From: Candidatus Formimonas warabiya
GTDB taxonomy: Bacteria > Bacillota > Dehalobacteriia > Dehalobacteriales > Dehalobacteriaceae
DNA length: 64,000 nucleotides
NCBI RefSeq assembly: GCF_002777255.1
Contig: NZ_CP017634.1
Coordinates: forward strand, 6,088,903 to 6,152,902
Direction of reading: 5' to 3'
The notes beneath the pieces were generated by a model. That model made no database searches and was not told where the DNA came from. It was given only the letters and a program-made list of their open reading frames with translations. The first letter of the stretch is position 1, and every line of letters begins with the position of its first letter. Shown in pieces: positions 41,114 through 49,869 of this stretch. A program made the translations under genes and the position numbers.

Positions 41114-42232
41114 ATGTTGCATCCGGAAGAAATGAACAAACGTCTGAACAGGCATCTCACCTTCTGGGGAGAGGGATTTAAAGGCGAAGGAGCCTATATC
41201 GCCGTACAGGCGCCTGACGAAACCGTGTCAGACCAATATCCTGAGATAGAAGCGCCTCTTTCGTTGGAAGAAAGATGGTTTAATATTGATTATCGCTTGG
41301 AAAAATTTCAGCACAGACTGCAGGCCACCTATTTTGCCGGGGATGCGGTGCCCTCCGTCTTTGTGGATTTTGGATCGGGCAACCTGGCGGCCATGCTGGG
41401 TGCGGCATACAAGCTGGCTGAAGATACCATCTGGTTTGATGTCGATCCGCCCATTAAGGACTGGAATCAACTGCCTGCATTCCGCCTGCACAGGGATGAA
41501 AAAATCTATCAGGCTGTCATGGAAACAACCCACAGGCTTTGTGCGGAATCAAAGGGCCGATATTTGGTGGGTGTGACGGATATCGGCGCCAATATTGACA
41601 TTCTGGCCGCCTTAAGAAATCGGCAAAACCTGCTCATGGATTTTATCGAGGAAACTGATGCGGTAAAAGAGATGGTAGGCAAAATTAATGGTTTTTGGCG
41701 GGAAGTCTTTTTAGCGAGCTGTCACATCATCAACCGGTATTTGCCGGGGATCACCTCGTTCACGCCCATTTTCAATCCCCGGAAATGGTATAAGCTGATG
41801 AGCGAAGTTTCCGTGATGATTTCTCCGGCCATGTTTGAAGAGATTGTCTGCCCGGCCTTGCAGGAGCAGATTGATTTCCTAAATGGTCAGGCTTTGTTTA
41901 ATTTAGACGGCCAGGATCAAATCAGGCATCTCCCTTTCGTCCTCCGGTTAAAAGGTCTTCACGCCATAGAATGGAATCCGGTGCCCAAGTACCAGGCCGG
42001 GCATAAGTGTGCTTTCAAGGATTTTACTGATCCGGGTTCCCTCAAAGTATGCCGGGAGATTCAAGCCGCCGGCAAGAAACTGGTGCTCTGTGGCATCCGG
42101 CCGGAGCAGGTGGAGACTGTTTTCCGTTATATCGCACCGGACGGGGTCTTCCTTTTTGTGCATGGTACCAACCGGAAGGATGCGGATGAATTTTTGCTTT
42201 ATGCCCAAAAATGGAGGAAATGTAATGAGTAA
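41114..42232 (+). CDS. UroD/MtaA-superfamily protein (uroporphyrinogen decarboxylase-like)
   Basis: This 372-residue protein has the length and general pattern of the uroporphyrinogen decarboxylase superfamily, which includes the zinc methyltransferases MtaA, MtbA and MtsA. Clear blocks are VFVDFGSGNLAAMLGA, VGVTDIGANIDILAALR and the C-terminal CREIQAAGKKLVLCG. Where MtaA has the zinc-binding HxCG, this protein reads LFNLDGQDQ, so the first zinc ligands look changed. It lies between the importer and NifK-like 1, overlapping the latter by 8 bases. It may hand a methyl or thiol group from, or prepare, the substrate of the reductase; heme synthesis is unlikely. Confidence 0.75.
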   Translation: MLHPEEMNKRLNRHLTFWGEGFKGEGAYIAVQAPDETVSDQYPEIEAPLSLEERWFNIDYRLEKFQHRLQATYFAGDAVPSVFVDFGSGNLAAMLGAAYKLAEDTIWFDVDPPIKDWNQLPAFRLHRDEKIYQAVMETTHRLCAESKGRYLVGVTDIGANIDILAALRNRQNLLMDFIEETDAVKEMVGKINGFWREVFLASCHIINRYLPGITSFTPIFNPRKWYKLMSEVSVMISPAMFEEIVCPALQEQIDFLNGQALFNLDGQDQIRHLPFVLRLKGLHAIEWNPVPKYQAGHKCAFKDFTDPGSLKVCREIQAAGKKLVLCGIRPEQVETVFRYIAPDGVFLFVHGTNRKDADEFLLYAQKWRKCNE

Positions 42233-43565
42233 ATTTATTGATCGCCCCAGGTATCTTTGCGCCCTGGGCGGCGCTTTAGGAACCCTGAAAAATTTACCCC
42301 GGGTGATCCCGATTCTGCACGCAGCGGCAGGCTGCGGCGGGAACCTATCGGGGGCGCTGAACAACGGGGCAGGATATGTGGAAAGCGGATATTGTTCCGG
42401 CCAGTTATTATCCAGTTCCAATGTCTACGAAAAGGATATTGTTTTTGGGGGAGAAGACCGGCTAAGGGAGCAAGTAGAAAATACCTTAAAAATCATGGAC
42501 GGGGATCTCTATTTTATTATCACCGGATGCATGGTAGAGATGATTGGCGACGACGTGCGCAGTATCGCGCGCGAGTATCAAGATCATGAGAAAAAAATAC
42601 TGACTGCGGAGACAGGCGGTTTTCACGGAAATTCTTTCCAAGGCTATGAAATTGTCTTAAAAACCTTATTTCGGGATTTTGTCGAAGAAAAGCTTGTGAA
42701 AGAAGCCCATCTGGTCAATCTGTGGGGCATTGTACCGGTGCAGGATGTTTTTTGGCGCGGTAATCTGGCTGTATTAAAAAACCTTATGCAAAAATTGGGC
42801 TATCAGGTAAATACCTTTTTTGGAGAAGGTGAAACATTAGACAACCTAAAAAATGCGGCGTCTGCCGCCCTGAATATTGTCGTGTCCCATACTTTTGGCC
42901 TGGAAGCGGCGGACGTTTTTCAGGAGGTGCACGGAGTCCCCTATATTACAGTGCCTTTTCCCATCGGTGACCATGGTACGGAAATATTCTTACAGACAGT
43001 AGGAAAAGCGCTAGAAGTAGAAAACTCCGTTCTAGATAAGGTGATCCGGGAAGAAAAGGCACGATACTACGGCTATTTGAGCAGTCTGGCAGATGCCTAC
43101 AATGACCTTGACCTGCAGCGATATGCTGTGGTGATCGGAGATGCCAATTACACCCAGGCCTTGACCCGATTTTTGGCGGATGATTTGGGATGGCTGCCGG
43201 AATTGGTGATTGTGACGGATATTTTAAGGGAAGAACAACAAGAAAAAGTAAAAGGTAATTTTACAAACTACCGGTCCGGCCTTAAGCCGGAGGTGATTTT
43301 TGATACCGACGCCACCAACATCAAGTACCATATGAATAAGCACTGGCCCCAAAGCGCGGGACAAAAATATTATGACGGATTTAATCCCGGCTTTATTATC
43401 GGCAGTACCTTCGAAAGAGACCTGGCGGACAGCTTTGCCGTACCCCAGTTGACCGTGACTTACCCCATCTCCAACCGGGTTGTTTTGGACAGGAGCTACG
43501 CAGGTTATCAAGGGGCTTTGCGCTTGACGGAAGATATTTTCAGCACGCTGGTGGGAACGAGATAG
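42225..43565 (+). CDS. NifK-like subunit 1 of a nitrogenase-like reductase
   Basis: This 446-residue protein is of the nitrogenase component 1 beta type. Three P-cluster cysteine positions are kept: RYLCALGG (Cys12), AAAGCGGN (Cys37) and TGCMVEMIGDD (Cys102). It also shows KDIVFGGEDRLREQ and AETGGFHGNSFQGYE. It is much shorter than NifK of true nitrogenase (over 500), as in methylthio-alkane reductase and other nitrogenase-like enzymes. The ATG at 42225 follows TGGAGGAAA and lies in the end of the UroD-like gene. The NifD-like gene 1 follows 13 bases later, its probable partner. Confidence 0.88.
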   Translation: MSKFIDRPRYLCALGGALGTLKNLPRVIPILHAAAGCGGNLSGALNNGAGYVESGYCSGQLLSSSNVYEKDIVFGGEDRLREQVENTLKIMDGDLYFIITGCMVEMIGDDVRSIAREYQDHEKKILTAETGGFHGNSFQGYEIVLKTLFRDFVEEKLVKEAHLVNLWGIVPVQDVFWRGNLAVLKNLMQKLGYQVNTFFGEGETLDNLKNAASAALNIVVSHTFGLEAADVFQEVHGVPYITVPFPIGDHGTEIFLQTVGKALEVENSVLDKVIREEKARYYGYLSSLADAYNDLDLQRYAVVIGDANYTQALTRFLADDLGWLPELVIVTDILREEQQEKVKGNFTNYRSGLKPEVIFDTDATNIKYHMNKHWPQSAGQKYYDGFNPGFIIGSTFERDLADSFAVPQLTVTYPISNRVVLDRSYAGYQGALRLTEDIFSTLVGTR

Positions 43566-43578
43566 GGAGGAATACTTT

Positions 43579-45135
43579 GTGGATTTTATCAAAGAAAAAA
43601 CCCCGCCGACCCGGGAAGACAGACTGGCCGCCTGCCAGGCATTTGGCGGCTTCTGCCCGGAGCTCTCCCGGGCAGCCAAAAAAGGATGCCTGTTTCAGGC
43701 GAAAAGGACCTTTGCCCAGGCCCAGCAAGGTTGTCAATTAACCTTAAGCCTGGCTATCTTAATGACCATGCGGGATGTGGTCTTGATTGTCCACGGCCCC
43801 GTCGGCTGCGGGGGCAGTCTGGTCGGTCAGACGGGAGTAACCAAGAATTTTCAAAAACTACGGGATGAGCAGGCGACGGGGCTCCGTTGGATGAACACAA
43901 ATCTTGATGAAACCGATGTGATCAAAGGGGGAGAAGAGAAACTAAGGTCGGCTGTGCTGCACGCGGAAAAGGAATTCCGGCCGGCGGCAATTTTTGTGCT
44001 GAACAGCTGCGTACCTTCCTTGATCGGCGATGATGTGGACAGTATTTTGGACGAGGTGCAGAAACAAGTAGCCGCTAAAATTGTCCCCATCCACTGCGAA
44101 GGATTTAGGACAAAAATTCAAGCGACGGCCTACGATGCTGTTTATCACGGCATTCTGCGCAACCTTATGGAGAAAAAATATCCGGAAGCGGACCTGATCC
44201 GGGCGGAGGAAGAGGAATTGATGCGCCAATACCGGCTAAGCCGGACCGTCAATTTAATCAATGTTTCTTCCATGAGCAGAATTGATGAGGTGGAATTGGT
44301 CCGGCTCCTCAAAGCCCTGGATTTAAATGTGCGCATCCTTCCTTGTTATGCCCACCCGGACGACTTTGAAACTGTTGACGAAACGGCATTAAATGTGAGT
44401 ATTTGTTCCACCCATGACGATTATTTTGTGGAACACGTGAAAACAAAATACGGTATTCCTTTTGTTTTAAGGACCATTCCTATCGGCATAGCCAATACCA
44501 ATAAATGGGTGATGGATATCGCCAAATTTTTTGGCCTGGAGGAGCGGGCCCGGAAGTTCATTGATGCCGAAGTCGCCGAACTAAACGGTGCTCTTGCTTC
44601 TTACCGGGAAGCCTTAAAAGGAAAACGCGCTTTTTTAACGGGAGGAGAGATCCGCATTCTTGCCACGGCAGAATTGCTGCACAGTTTGGGCATGGAAATC
44701 ATGGGGCTAAAAGGATATCATTTTGACCGGTTTGGCGCAAGGCTGTTGGATGAGGTCCTTGAGGAAGTGCCGGAAAGTGAAAGAGCCATTTTCAGTATTG
44801 GTTCCGGTCAGCCCTTTGAACAAGCCAATCTTTTTTCCAAACACAAGCCGGACCTCTATGTCGGTCATACGTCCGGGAATGGGTCGGCCGCCCGGCAAGG
44901 GATCCCTGTCTTTCCTTTGTTTGGGCAGCAGTACAATTACATGGGCTATCTGGGCGTATTCGAGGTGGCCAAAAGAGTAACCCGCATCTTAAAAAATACC
45001 CGTTTCAATGAAAATATCTCCCGGCATGTCAAGCTGCCCTATACCTCAGACTGGTACCGACAAGAGCCTTTCTCTTATATTGATGATCAGGGAGCAAGCA
45101 AAACTACCGGGGAGGAGGAGCATCATGGCGATTAA
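43579..45135 (+). CDS. NifD-like subunit 1 of a nitrogenase-like reductase
   Basis: This 518-residue protein has P-cluster cysteines in QGCQLTLS (Cys52), HGPVGCGGSL (Cys77) and NSCVPSLIGDD (Cys144). The cofactor cysteine (Cys275 of NifD) is probably kept in LNVSICSTHDD. At the place of the FeMo-co ligand His442 it reads GIPVFPLFGQQYN, with no His; a nearby His lies upstream in YVGHTSGNG. The start is a GTG with AGGGAGG nine bases before. It overlaps NifD-like 2 by 11 bases. Probably a C-S or other non-N2 reductase with a NifB-derived cluster. Confidence 0.88.
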   Translation: MDFIKEKTPPTREDRLAACQAFGGFCPELSRAAKKGCLFQAKRTFAQAQQGCQLTLSLAILMTMRDVVLIVHGPVGCGGSLVGQTGVTKNFQKLRDEQATGLRWMNTNLDETDVIKGGEEKLRSAVLHAEKEFRPAAIFVLNSCVPSLIGDDVDSILDEVQKQVAAKIVPIHCEGFRTKIQATAYDAVYHGILRNLMEKKYPEADLIRAEEEELMRQYRLSRTVNLINVSSMSRIDEVELVRLLKALDLNVRILPCYAHPDDFETVDETALNVSICSTHDDYFVEHVKTKYGIPFVLRTIPIGIANTNKWVMDIAKFFGLEERARKFIDAEVAELNGALASYREALKGKRAFLTGGEIRILATAELLHSLGMEIMGLKGYHFDRFGARLLDEVLEEVPESERAIFSIGSGQPFEQANLFSKHKPDLYVGHTSGNGSAARQGIPVFPLFGQQYNYMGYLGVFEVAKRVTRILKNTRFNENISRHVKLPYTSDWYRQEPFSYIDDQGASKTTGEEEHHGD

Positions 45136-46597
45136 TTTACAGACACCGGAAGTGGAGATCCGGGAGAACAGGCTGAATTCCGTTTTATCCTATCAGGGCA
45201 GTGCCAAAGATCTGTGCGCAAAGTCTGCCCAACGGCTCTTGCCCTGCCGGGATAATTCCTTTAACCAATGTGGTGATTGTTCCGCCCAACGGGCCTTTCT
45301 CCATATTGCCCAGATCAGGGATACGGCGGTGGTGAACCATGGTCCCATCGGCTGCGCCGGAGATTTTGCCATTTTTAATGCCCAGTTCCGGGGCGGGTGC
45401 CGGAGCAAAGGGTATCCGGTTGAAAATATCAGAGCTTTAAGCACCAACCTCCAAGAGCGGGATACGGTTTATGGCGGCGGGGAAAAACTGGCCGAAACGA
45501 TTCGGGAAGCTTACCGGCGCTTTCACCCCAAGGCCATTTTTGTCAACACTTCCTGCGCCTCGGGCATCATCGGCGATGATATCGACGGAGTGGTGGACGC
45601 GGCGGAAAAAGAACTGGGCATTCCCATTGTGCCCATTTATTGCGAAGGATTCAAATCACAGGTGTGGACAACGGGATTTGATGCGGCCTTCCACGGCATC
45701 CTCCGGAAAATAGTGAAGCCGCCCAAAGAAAAAAGAGCAGATCTGATCACTATCTTCAACTTCGTCAATGAAGACGTTTTTACTCCCTTGCTGGCTAAAA
45801 TAGGGCTGAAGGCGAAGTGCCTGGTTGTCCATTCTTCTATTGAAGAATTGGAAAGGATTTCCGAGGCGGCCGCCACCTCTCATATTTGTGAGACGTTGGG
45901 CACGTATATCGCCAAAGGGTTGGAACAAGAGTACGGGGTGCCGGAAATTAAATCTCCCCCGCCTTTTGGTTTTGCCTGGACGGATGCCTGGCTGAGAGAA
46001 ATCGGCAAGATCACCCATAAGGAAAAAGAAGTGGAAGCGTTGATCCAATCCGAGCGAGAACATGTGGAGCAGGAATTGGCGGAATTAAGGAAAAAACTTG
46101 AAGGGAAAACAGCTTATATTGTGGCGGGAGCCTCTTTTGGACACAGTATCTTATCGATGGCCCGGGATTTAGGGATAGAAGTGGTCGGCATCACCGGCTT
46201 TCACCATGACCAGCGTTTTGATAATGAGGATGATAGAATTAACAGTTTGAAAAATGCCATCACATGCGCCGGTGATATTCAGAATTATCATGTGTGCAAT
46301 AAACAGCCTTATCAGTTGATTAATATTATCAGAGCGCTGAAGCCTGATTTATTGCTGGCCAGGCACGACAATATGGTGATTCTAGGCACCAAATTAGGCA
46401 TCCCATCGGTTTATGTTGATGACGCGAATCTGGCCGTGGGATACGCCGGGGTGATCAATACGGGCAGAAAAATTATTCAGGTGATGCAAACCAAGAATTT
46501 TATCAAGAATATTGCGAAACATGTGAAATTTCCCTATACCGATTGGTGGTATCAACAAGATCCATTTGCATTTCAGAGGGGTGAACTAGGTGAGTAG
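45125..46597 (+). CDS. NifD-like subunit 2 of a nitrogenase-like reductase
   Basis: This 490-residue protein is clearly different from NifD-like 1 but has cysteines at the same numbers: Cys52 in CGDCSAQRAF, Cys77 in HGPIGCAGDF and Cys144 in NTSCASGIIGDD. The cofactor cysteine is kept in TSHICETLG. The His442 place reads GIPSVYVDDANLAVGY, without His; a His in LLARHDN aligns with the one in NifD-like 1. The ATG at 45125 follows GGGGAGGAGGAG. Its stop overlaps NifK-like 2 by 8 bases, so the two are a pair. Confidence 0.88.
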   Translation: MAINLQTPEVEIRENRLNSVLSYQGSAKDLCAKSAQRLLPCRDNSFNQCGDCSAQRAFLHIAQIRDTAVVNHGPIGCAGDFAIFNAQFRGGCRSKGYPVENIRALSTNLQERDTVYGGGEKLAETIREAYRRFHPKAIFVNTSCASGIIGDDIDGVVDAAEKELGIPIVPIYCEGFKSQVWTTGFDAAFHGILRKIVKPPKEKRADLITIFNFVNEDVFTPLLAKIGLKAKCLVVHSSIEELERISEAAATSHICETLGTYIAKGLEQEYGVPEIKSPPPFGFAWTDAWLREIGKITHKEKEVEALIQSEREHVEQELAELRKKLEGKTAYIVAGASFGHSILSMARDLGIEVVGITGFHHDQRFDNEDDRINSLKNAITCAGDIQNYHVCNKQPYQLINIIRALKPDLLLARHDNMVILGTKLGIPSVYVDDANLAVGYAGVINTGRKIIQVMQTKNFIKNIAKHVKFPYTDWWYQQDPFAFQRGELGE

Positions 46598-47918
46598 GAT
46601 CATTGAACAACCCAGGTACGTGTGCCCTCTTGGGGCCCAGCAAACGGTTCTGGGTATCAAGAGAGCAATTCCCATCGTCCATGCCGGGCCGGGATGCAGC
46701 TCCAAAATATTTGAAGCCTTATGCTATAACTCCGGGTTTCAAGGGGAAGGTTATGCCGGAGGAAGCGCGATTCCCGCCACAAATTCCAGTGAAAAAGATA
46801 TCGTTTTTGGGGGAGAAGAAAAACTGCGCAGCACCATTGAGGGAACGCTCAAAGTGATGGCGGGAGATTTATTTGTGGTATTAACCGGTTGTACGGCAGA
46901 AATCGTGGGAGACGATGTGGCACAGGTAGCGGCGGAATACCGAAGGAAAGGGATCCCCATTGTCAATGCCGAAACCGGGGGATTTAAAGGCAATAATTAC
47001 AAAGGCCATGAACTGGTGATCCAGGCTATCATCAACCAATTCATCGGAGAGGTGAGACCGGAAGTAAAAAAAGGGTTAGTGAATGTTTTTTCCGTTTTAC
47101 CCTTTCAAGATACTTATTGGCGAGCAGATTTGGAAGAAATAAAACACTTGCTGGAGAAAATAGGCCTGGAAGCAAACATTTTATTTGGTTATGGGTCAAA
47201 AGGGATTGAGGAATGGAGAAATATTCCCCATGCGGAATTTAATCTGGTCCTATCCCCCTGGGTAGGGTTAGATACGGCAAAGCTGCTGGAAAATAAATAT
47301 GGCACCCCCTATTTGCATTATCCGGTGCTCCCCATGGGTGCCGTGGAAACGAGCAAGTTTTTAGAGACGGTAGGGGCTTTCGGGGCCATTGACAAAAAGA
47401 AAATTGATGAAGTGATCCAAAAAGAAGAAGAAAGGTTTTATGAATATCTCCAAGGAGCAACAGATTTTTTAACGGAAAGCCGGAATACCCTGCCCCATCA
47501 ATTTTATACCATTGCCGACTCCACCTATGCCTTAGGGGTCAGCCGGTTTTTAGTCAATGAATTAGGTATGGTGCCCGGGGTCCAATATGTGATTGATGAT
47601 CCCGCCGACTCCTATATCGACCTGATTCAAAAAGAGTTTCATCAGATCTCGGCAGATTTTGACACCAAAGTGGTGCTGGAAAATGATGGGGGGAAAATTC
47701 ATGAATTAATAAGAAAAAAGGGTCACCGGGCAAAAGAAACCTTAATCTTGGGAAGTTCCTGGGAAAAGGATTTGGCAAGAGATGTCAAAGGATTTCTGAT
47801 TTATTTAAGTGTACCGATCACGTATCAGTTGGTTTTAAATAAAACTTACGTGGGGTATCAGGGGGGATTAAACCTGACGGAAGACGTTTATTCTCAGGTG
47901 CTGGAAGGAAATGCCTAA
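46590..47918 (+). CDS. NifK-like subunit 2 of a nitrogenase-like reductase
   Basis: This 442-residue protein is a paralogue of NifK-like 1 with P-cluster cysteines in RYVCPLGAQ (Cys12), GPGCSSK (Cys36) and LTGCTAEIVGDD (Cys101), then AETGGFKGNNYKGHE. The start is a GTG that overlaps the preceding stop. It is the last gene of the operon; a strong terminator follows 90 bases later, and then the second O-acetylhomoserine sulfhydrylase begins. That neighbour supports release of sulfide or a thiol by the complex. Confidence 0.88.
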   Translation: MSRIIEQPRYVCPLGAQQTVLGIKRAIPIVHAGPGCSSKIFEALCYNSGFQGEGYAGGSAIPATNSSEKDIVFGGEEKLRSTIEGTLKVMAGDLFVVLTGCTAEIVGDDVAQVAAEYRRKGIPIVNAETGGFKGNNYKGHELVIQAIINQFIGEVRPEVKKGLVNVFSVLPFQDTYWRADLEEIKHLLEKIGLEANILFGYGSKGIEEWRNIPHAEFNLVLSPWVGLDTAKLLENKYGTPYLHYPVLPMGAVETSKFLETVGAFGAIDKKKIDEVIQKEEERFYEYLQGATDFLTESRNTLPHQFYTIADSTYALGVSRFLVNELGMVPGVQYVIDDPADSYIDLIQKEFHQISADFDTKVVLENDGGKIHELIRKKGHRAKETLILGSSWEKDLARDVKGFLIYLSVPITYQLVLNKTYVGYQGGLNLTEDVYSQVLEGNA

Positions 47919-48005
47919 GGGCAGAAGGGGACATGACGCCATCCGTAGGCGCAGGACTTCCCCTGTTCGGCGGGAGAAAACATGGTTTTCCCTGGGGGCA
48001 CTTGG

Positions 48006-48048
48006 GCAATAACCTGTTTGACGAAAACAGGTTATTGCTTTTATTTTT
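48006..48048 (+). terminator. Terminator of the nitrogenase-like operon
   Basis: GCAATAACCTGTTT (48006-48019) pairs perfectly with AAACAGGTTATTGC (48025-48038) around a 5-base loop, followed by TTTTATTTTTTT. Confidence 0.92.
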
Positions 48049-48061
48049 TTTAGGGAAAGGC

Positions 48062-48120
48062 TTGACAAAATGGGTTACAAAATATAATATATAAAACAAA
48101 TAGGACTAGTCGGATTTAAA
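48062..48120 (+). promoter_or_regulatory. Promoter and operator of O-acetylhomoserine sulfhydrylase 2
   Basis: TTGACA (48062-48067) and TAATAT (48085-48090) are 17 bases apart. ACAAATAGGACTAGTCGGAT (48096-48115) follows, with the AATAGG and TCGGAT elements of the shared operator. Confidence 0.65.
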
Positions 48121-48147
48121 TACAAAATGATATAAGGAGATGTTAAA

Positions 48148-49446
48148 ATGAGTGAAAGAGCATGGAAATTTGACACTCTACAAGTTCATGCCGGCCAAAA
48201 ACCAGACCCTACCACAGGTTCCAGAGCCGTACCCATTTATCAAACCACATCCTATGTCTTTAACAATGCGGAACACGCCGCCAATCTTTTTGCCTTAAAA
48301 GAGTTCGGGAATATTTATACCCGGATCATGAATCCCACCAATGATGTTTTTGAGCAGAGAATCGCCGCTCTGGAAGGAGGCGTGGGTGCATTAGCCGTAG
48401 CGTCGGGTTCCGCAGCCATTACATATGCCATTCTGAACATTGCCGGAGCAGGCGATGAAATCGTTTCTGCCAGCACCCTTTACGGCGGTACCTATAATCT
48501 CTTTTCTGTGACCCTGCCCAAGCTGGGCATTAAAACCACCTTTGTGGATCCTGACGATCCGGAAAATTTCCGTGCCGCGATCAATGAAAAAACCAAGGCG
48601 GTATTTATCGAGACCATCGGAAATCCGGGCATTAACCTGATCGATATTGAACAAGTGGCCCGGATCGCCCACGACAGCGGGCTCCCCCTGATCATTGACA
48701 ACACCTTTGGCACGCCCCATCTGATTAGACCGATTGAGTTTGGCGCGGACATTGTGGTCCATTCTGCCACTAAATTTATTGGCGGGCATGGATCCTCAAT
48801 CGGCGGCGTAATCGTGGATTCAGGTAAATTTGACTGGGCCGGGAGCGGCAGATTCCCCGGCTTAACAGAACCGGACCCCAGCTATCATGGGGTAAAATAC
48901 GTAGAAGCGCTGGGTCCTTTGGCATACATCATCAAAGCCAGGGTGCAACTGCTGCGGGATACCGGAGCCGCCGTCAGTCCCTTTAACTCTTTTCTTTTCT
49001 TGCAGGGATTGGAGACCCTGTCTCTCCGGGTGGAGAAGCATGTGGCGAATACAAAGAAAGTAGCGGAATTTTTACAGAGCCATCCCAAGGTTTCCTGGGT
49101 CAGCTATCCCAGCTTAGAGGGGAATAAATACTATGCCCTGGCCCAAAAATATCTCCCCAAAGGGGCCGGCTCCATCTTTACTTTCGGCATTAAGGGCGGA
49201 GTGGAAGCAGGCAAGAAATTTATCGACAGTTTGGAAATTTTCTCCCTGCTGGCTAATGTGGGCGATGCTAAATCCCTGGTGATTCATCCGGCTAGTACCA
49301 CCCATTCCCAACTGTCCGAAGAAGAGCTAAGGGATGCCGGTGTCACGCCCGATATGGTCAGGTTATCCATTGGGATTGAAGACGCTGATGACTTGATCTA
49401 TGATCTTGACCAGGCACTGAACAAAGCTGTTGACCAGGAGGGATAG
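48148..49446 (+). CDS. O-acetylhomoserine sulfhydrylase, copy 2
   Basis: This 432-residue enzyme is nearly identical to copy 1 at 26306, with WKFDTLQVHAGQKPDPTTGS, RIMNPTNDVFEQRIAALEGG and PLP site HSATKFIGGHGSSIGG. It can make homocysteine from sulfide, or methionine from methanethiol. AAGGAGA precedes the ATG. It stands directly downstream of the nitrogenase-like operon and is coupled to ridA, whose ATG begins after two bases. Confidence 0.94.
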   Translation: MSERAWKFDTLQVHAGQKPDPTTGSRAVPIYQTTSYVFNNAEHAANLFALKEFGNIYTRIMNPTNDVFEQRIAALEGGVGALAVASGSAAITYAILNIAGAGDEIVSASTLYGGTYNLFSVTLPKLGIKTTFVDPDDPENFRAAINEKTKAVFIETIGNPGINLIDIEQVARIAHDSGLPLIIDNTFGTPHLIRPIEFGADIVVHSATKFIGGHGSSIGGVIVDSGKFDWAGSGRFPGLTEPDPSYHGVKYVEALGPLAYIIKARVQLLRDTGAAVSPFNSFLFLQGLETLSLRVEKHVANTKKVAEFLQSHPKVSWVSYPSLEGNKYYALAQKYLPKGAGSIFTFGIKGGVEAGKKFIDSLEIFSLLANVGDAKSLVIHPASTTHSQLSEEELRDAGVTPDMVRLSIGIEDADDLIYDLDQALNKAVDQEG

Positions 49447-49448
49447 AG

Positions 49449-49832
49449 ATGAGTAAAGAAGCTGTTTCCACATCAAAGGCACCAAAAGCCATTGGACCCT
49501 ATTCCCAGGCTATTCTGACGGGAAACCACATCTATACATCGGGGCAGATTCCCATTGACCCAGCGACAGGAAATATTGCGGGAACCGATATAGAGACACA
49601 AGGGAGGCAGGTGCTGGAAAACCTGAAAAATATTCTGGAAGCGTCCGGAAGCGGGCTGGGGAAAGTAATCAAAACGGTGGTATTTATCAAAGACTTAAAT
49701 GATTTTGCCTTAATCAATGAGATTTACGCGGCATATTTTTCGGAACCCTATCCTGCCAGGTCTTGCGTGGAAGTGTCCCGGCTTCCCAAAGACGTCCTGG
49801 TGGAAATTGAGGCAGTGGCCATAAAAGAATAG
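49449..49832 (+). CDS. ridA: RidA-family enamine/imine deaminase
   Basis: This 127-residue protein has the RidA pattern: KAPKAIGPYSQAILTGNHIY, SGQIPIDPATG and the conserved Arg in PARSCVEVSRLPKDVLVEIE. RidA hydrolyses reactive 2-aminoacrylate and related enamines released by PLP enzymes. Its coupling to O-acetylhomoserine sulfhydrylase suggests it removes the enamine side products that damage PLP enzymes. Confidence 0.93.
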   Translation: MSKEAVSTSKAPKAIGPYSQAILTGNHIYTSGQIPIDPATGNIAGTDIETQGRQVLENLKNILEASGSGLGKVIKTVVFIKDLNDFALINEIYAAYFSEPYPARSCVEVSRLPKDVLVEIEAVAIKE

Positions 49833-49869
49833 GGGCCCCTGGGATGACTTGAATCAGAATGTCAAACCG

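Noticed and set aside
41114..47918. True nitrogen-fixing nitrogenase
   Set aside because: No nifE, nifN or nifV was seen, the K subunits are short, the His442 ligand is absent in both D subunits, and the surroundings concern sulfur.
41114..47918. Bacteriochlorophyll or coenzyme F430 reductases
   Set aside because: NifB and a NifX-like carrier are present, which those enzymes do not need, and no tetrapyrrole genes are near apart from the UroD-like one, whose active-site motif is changed.
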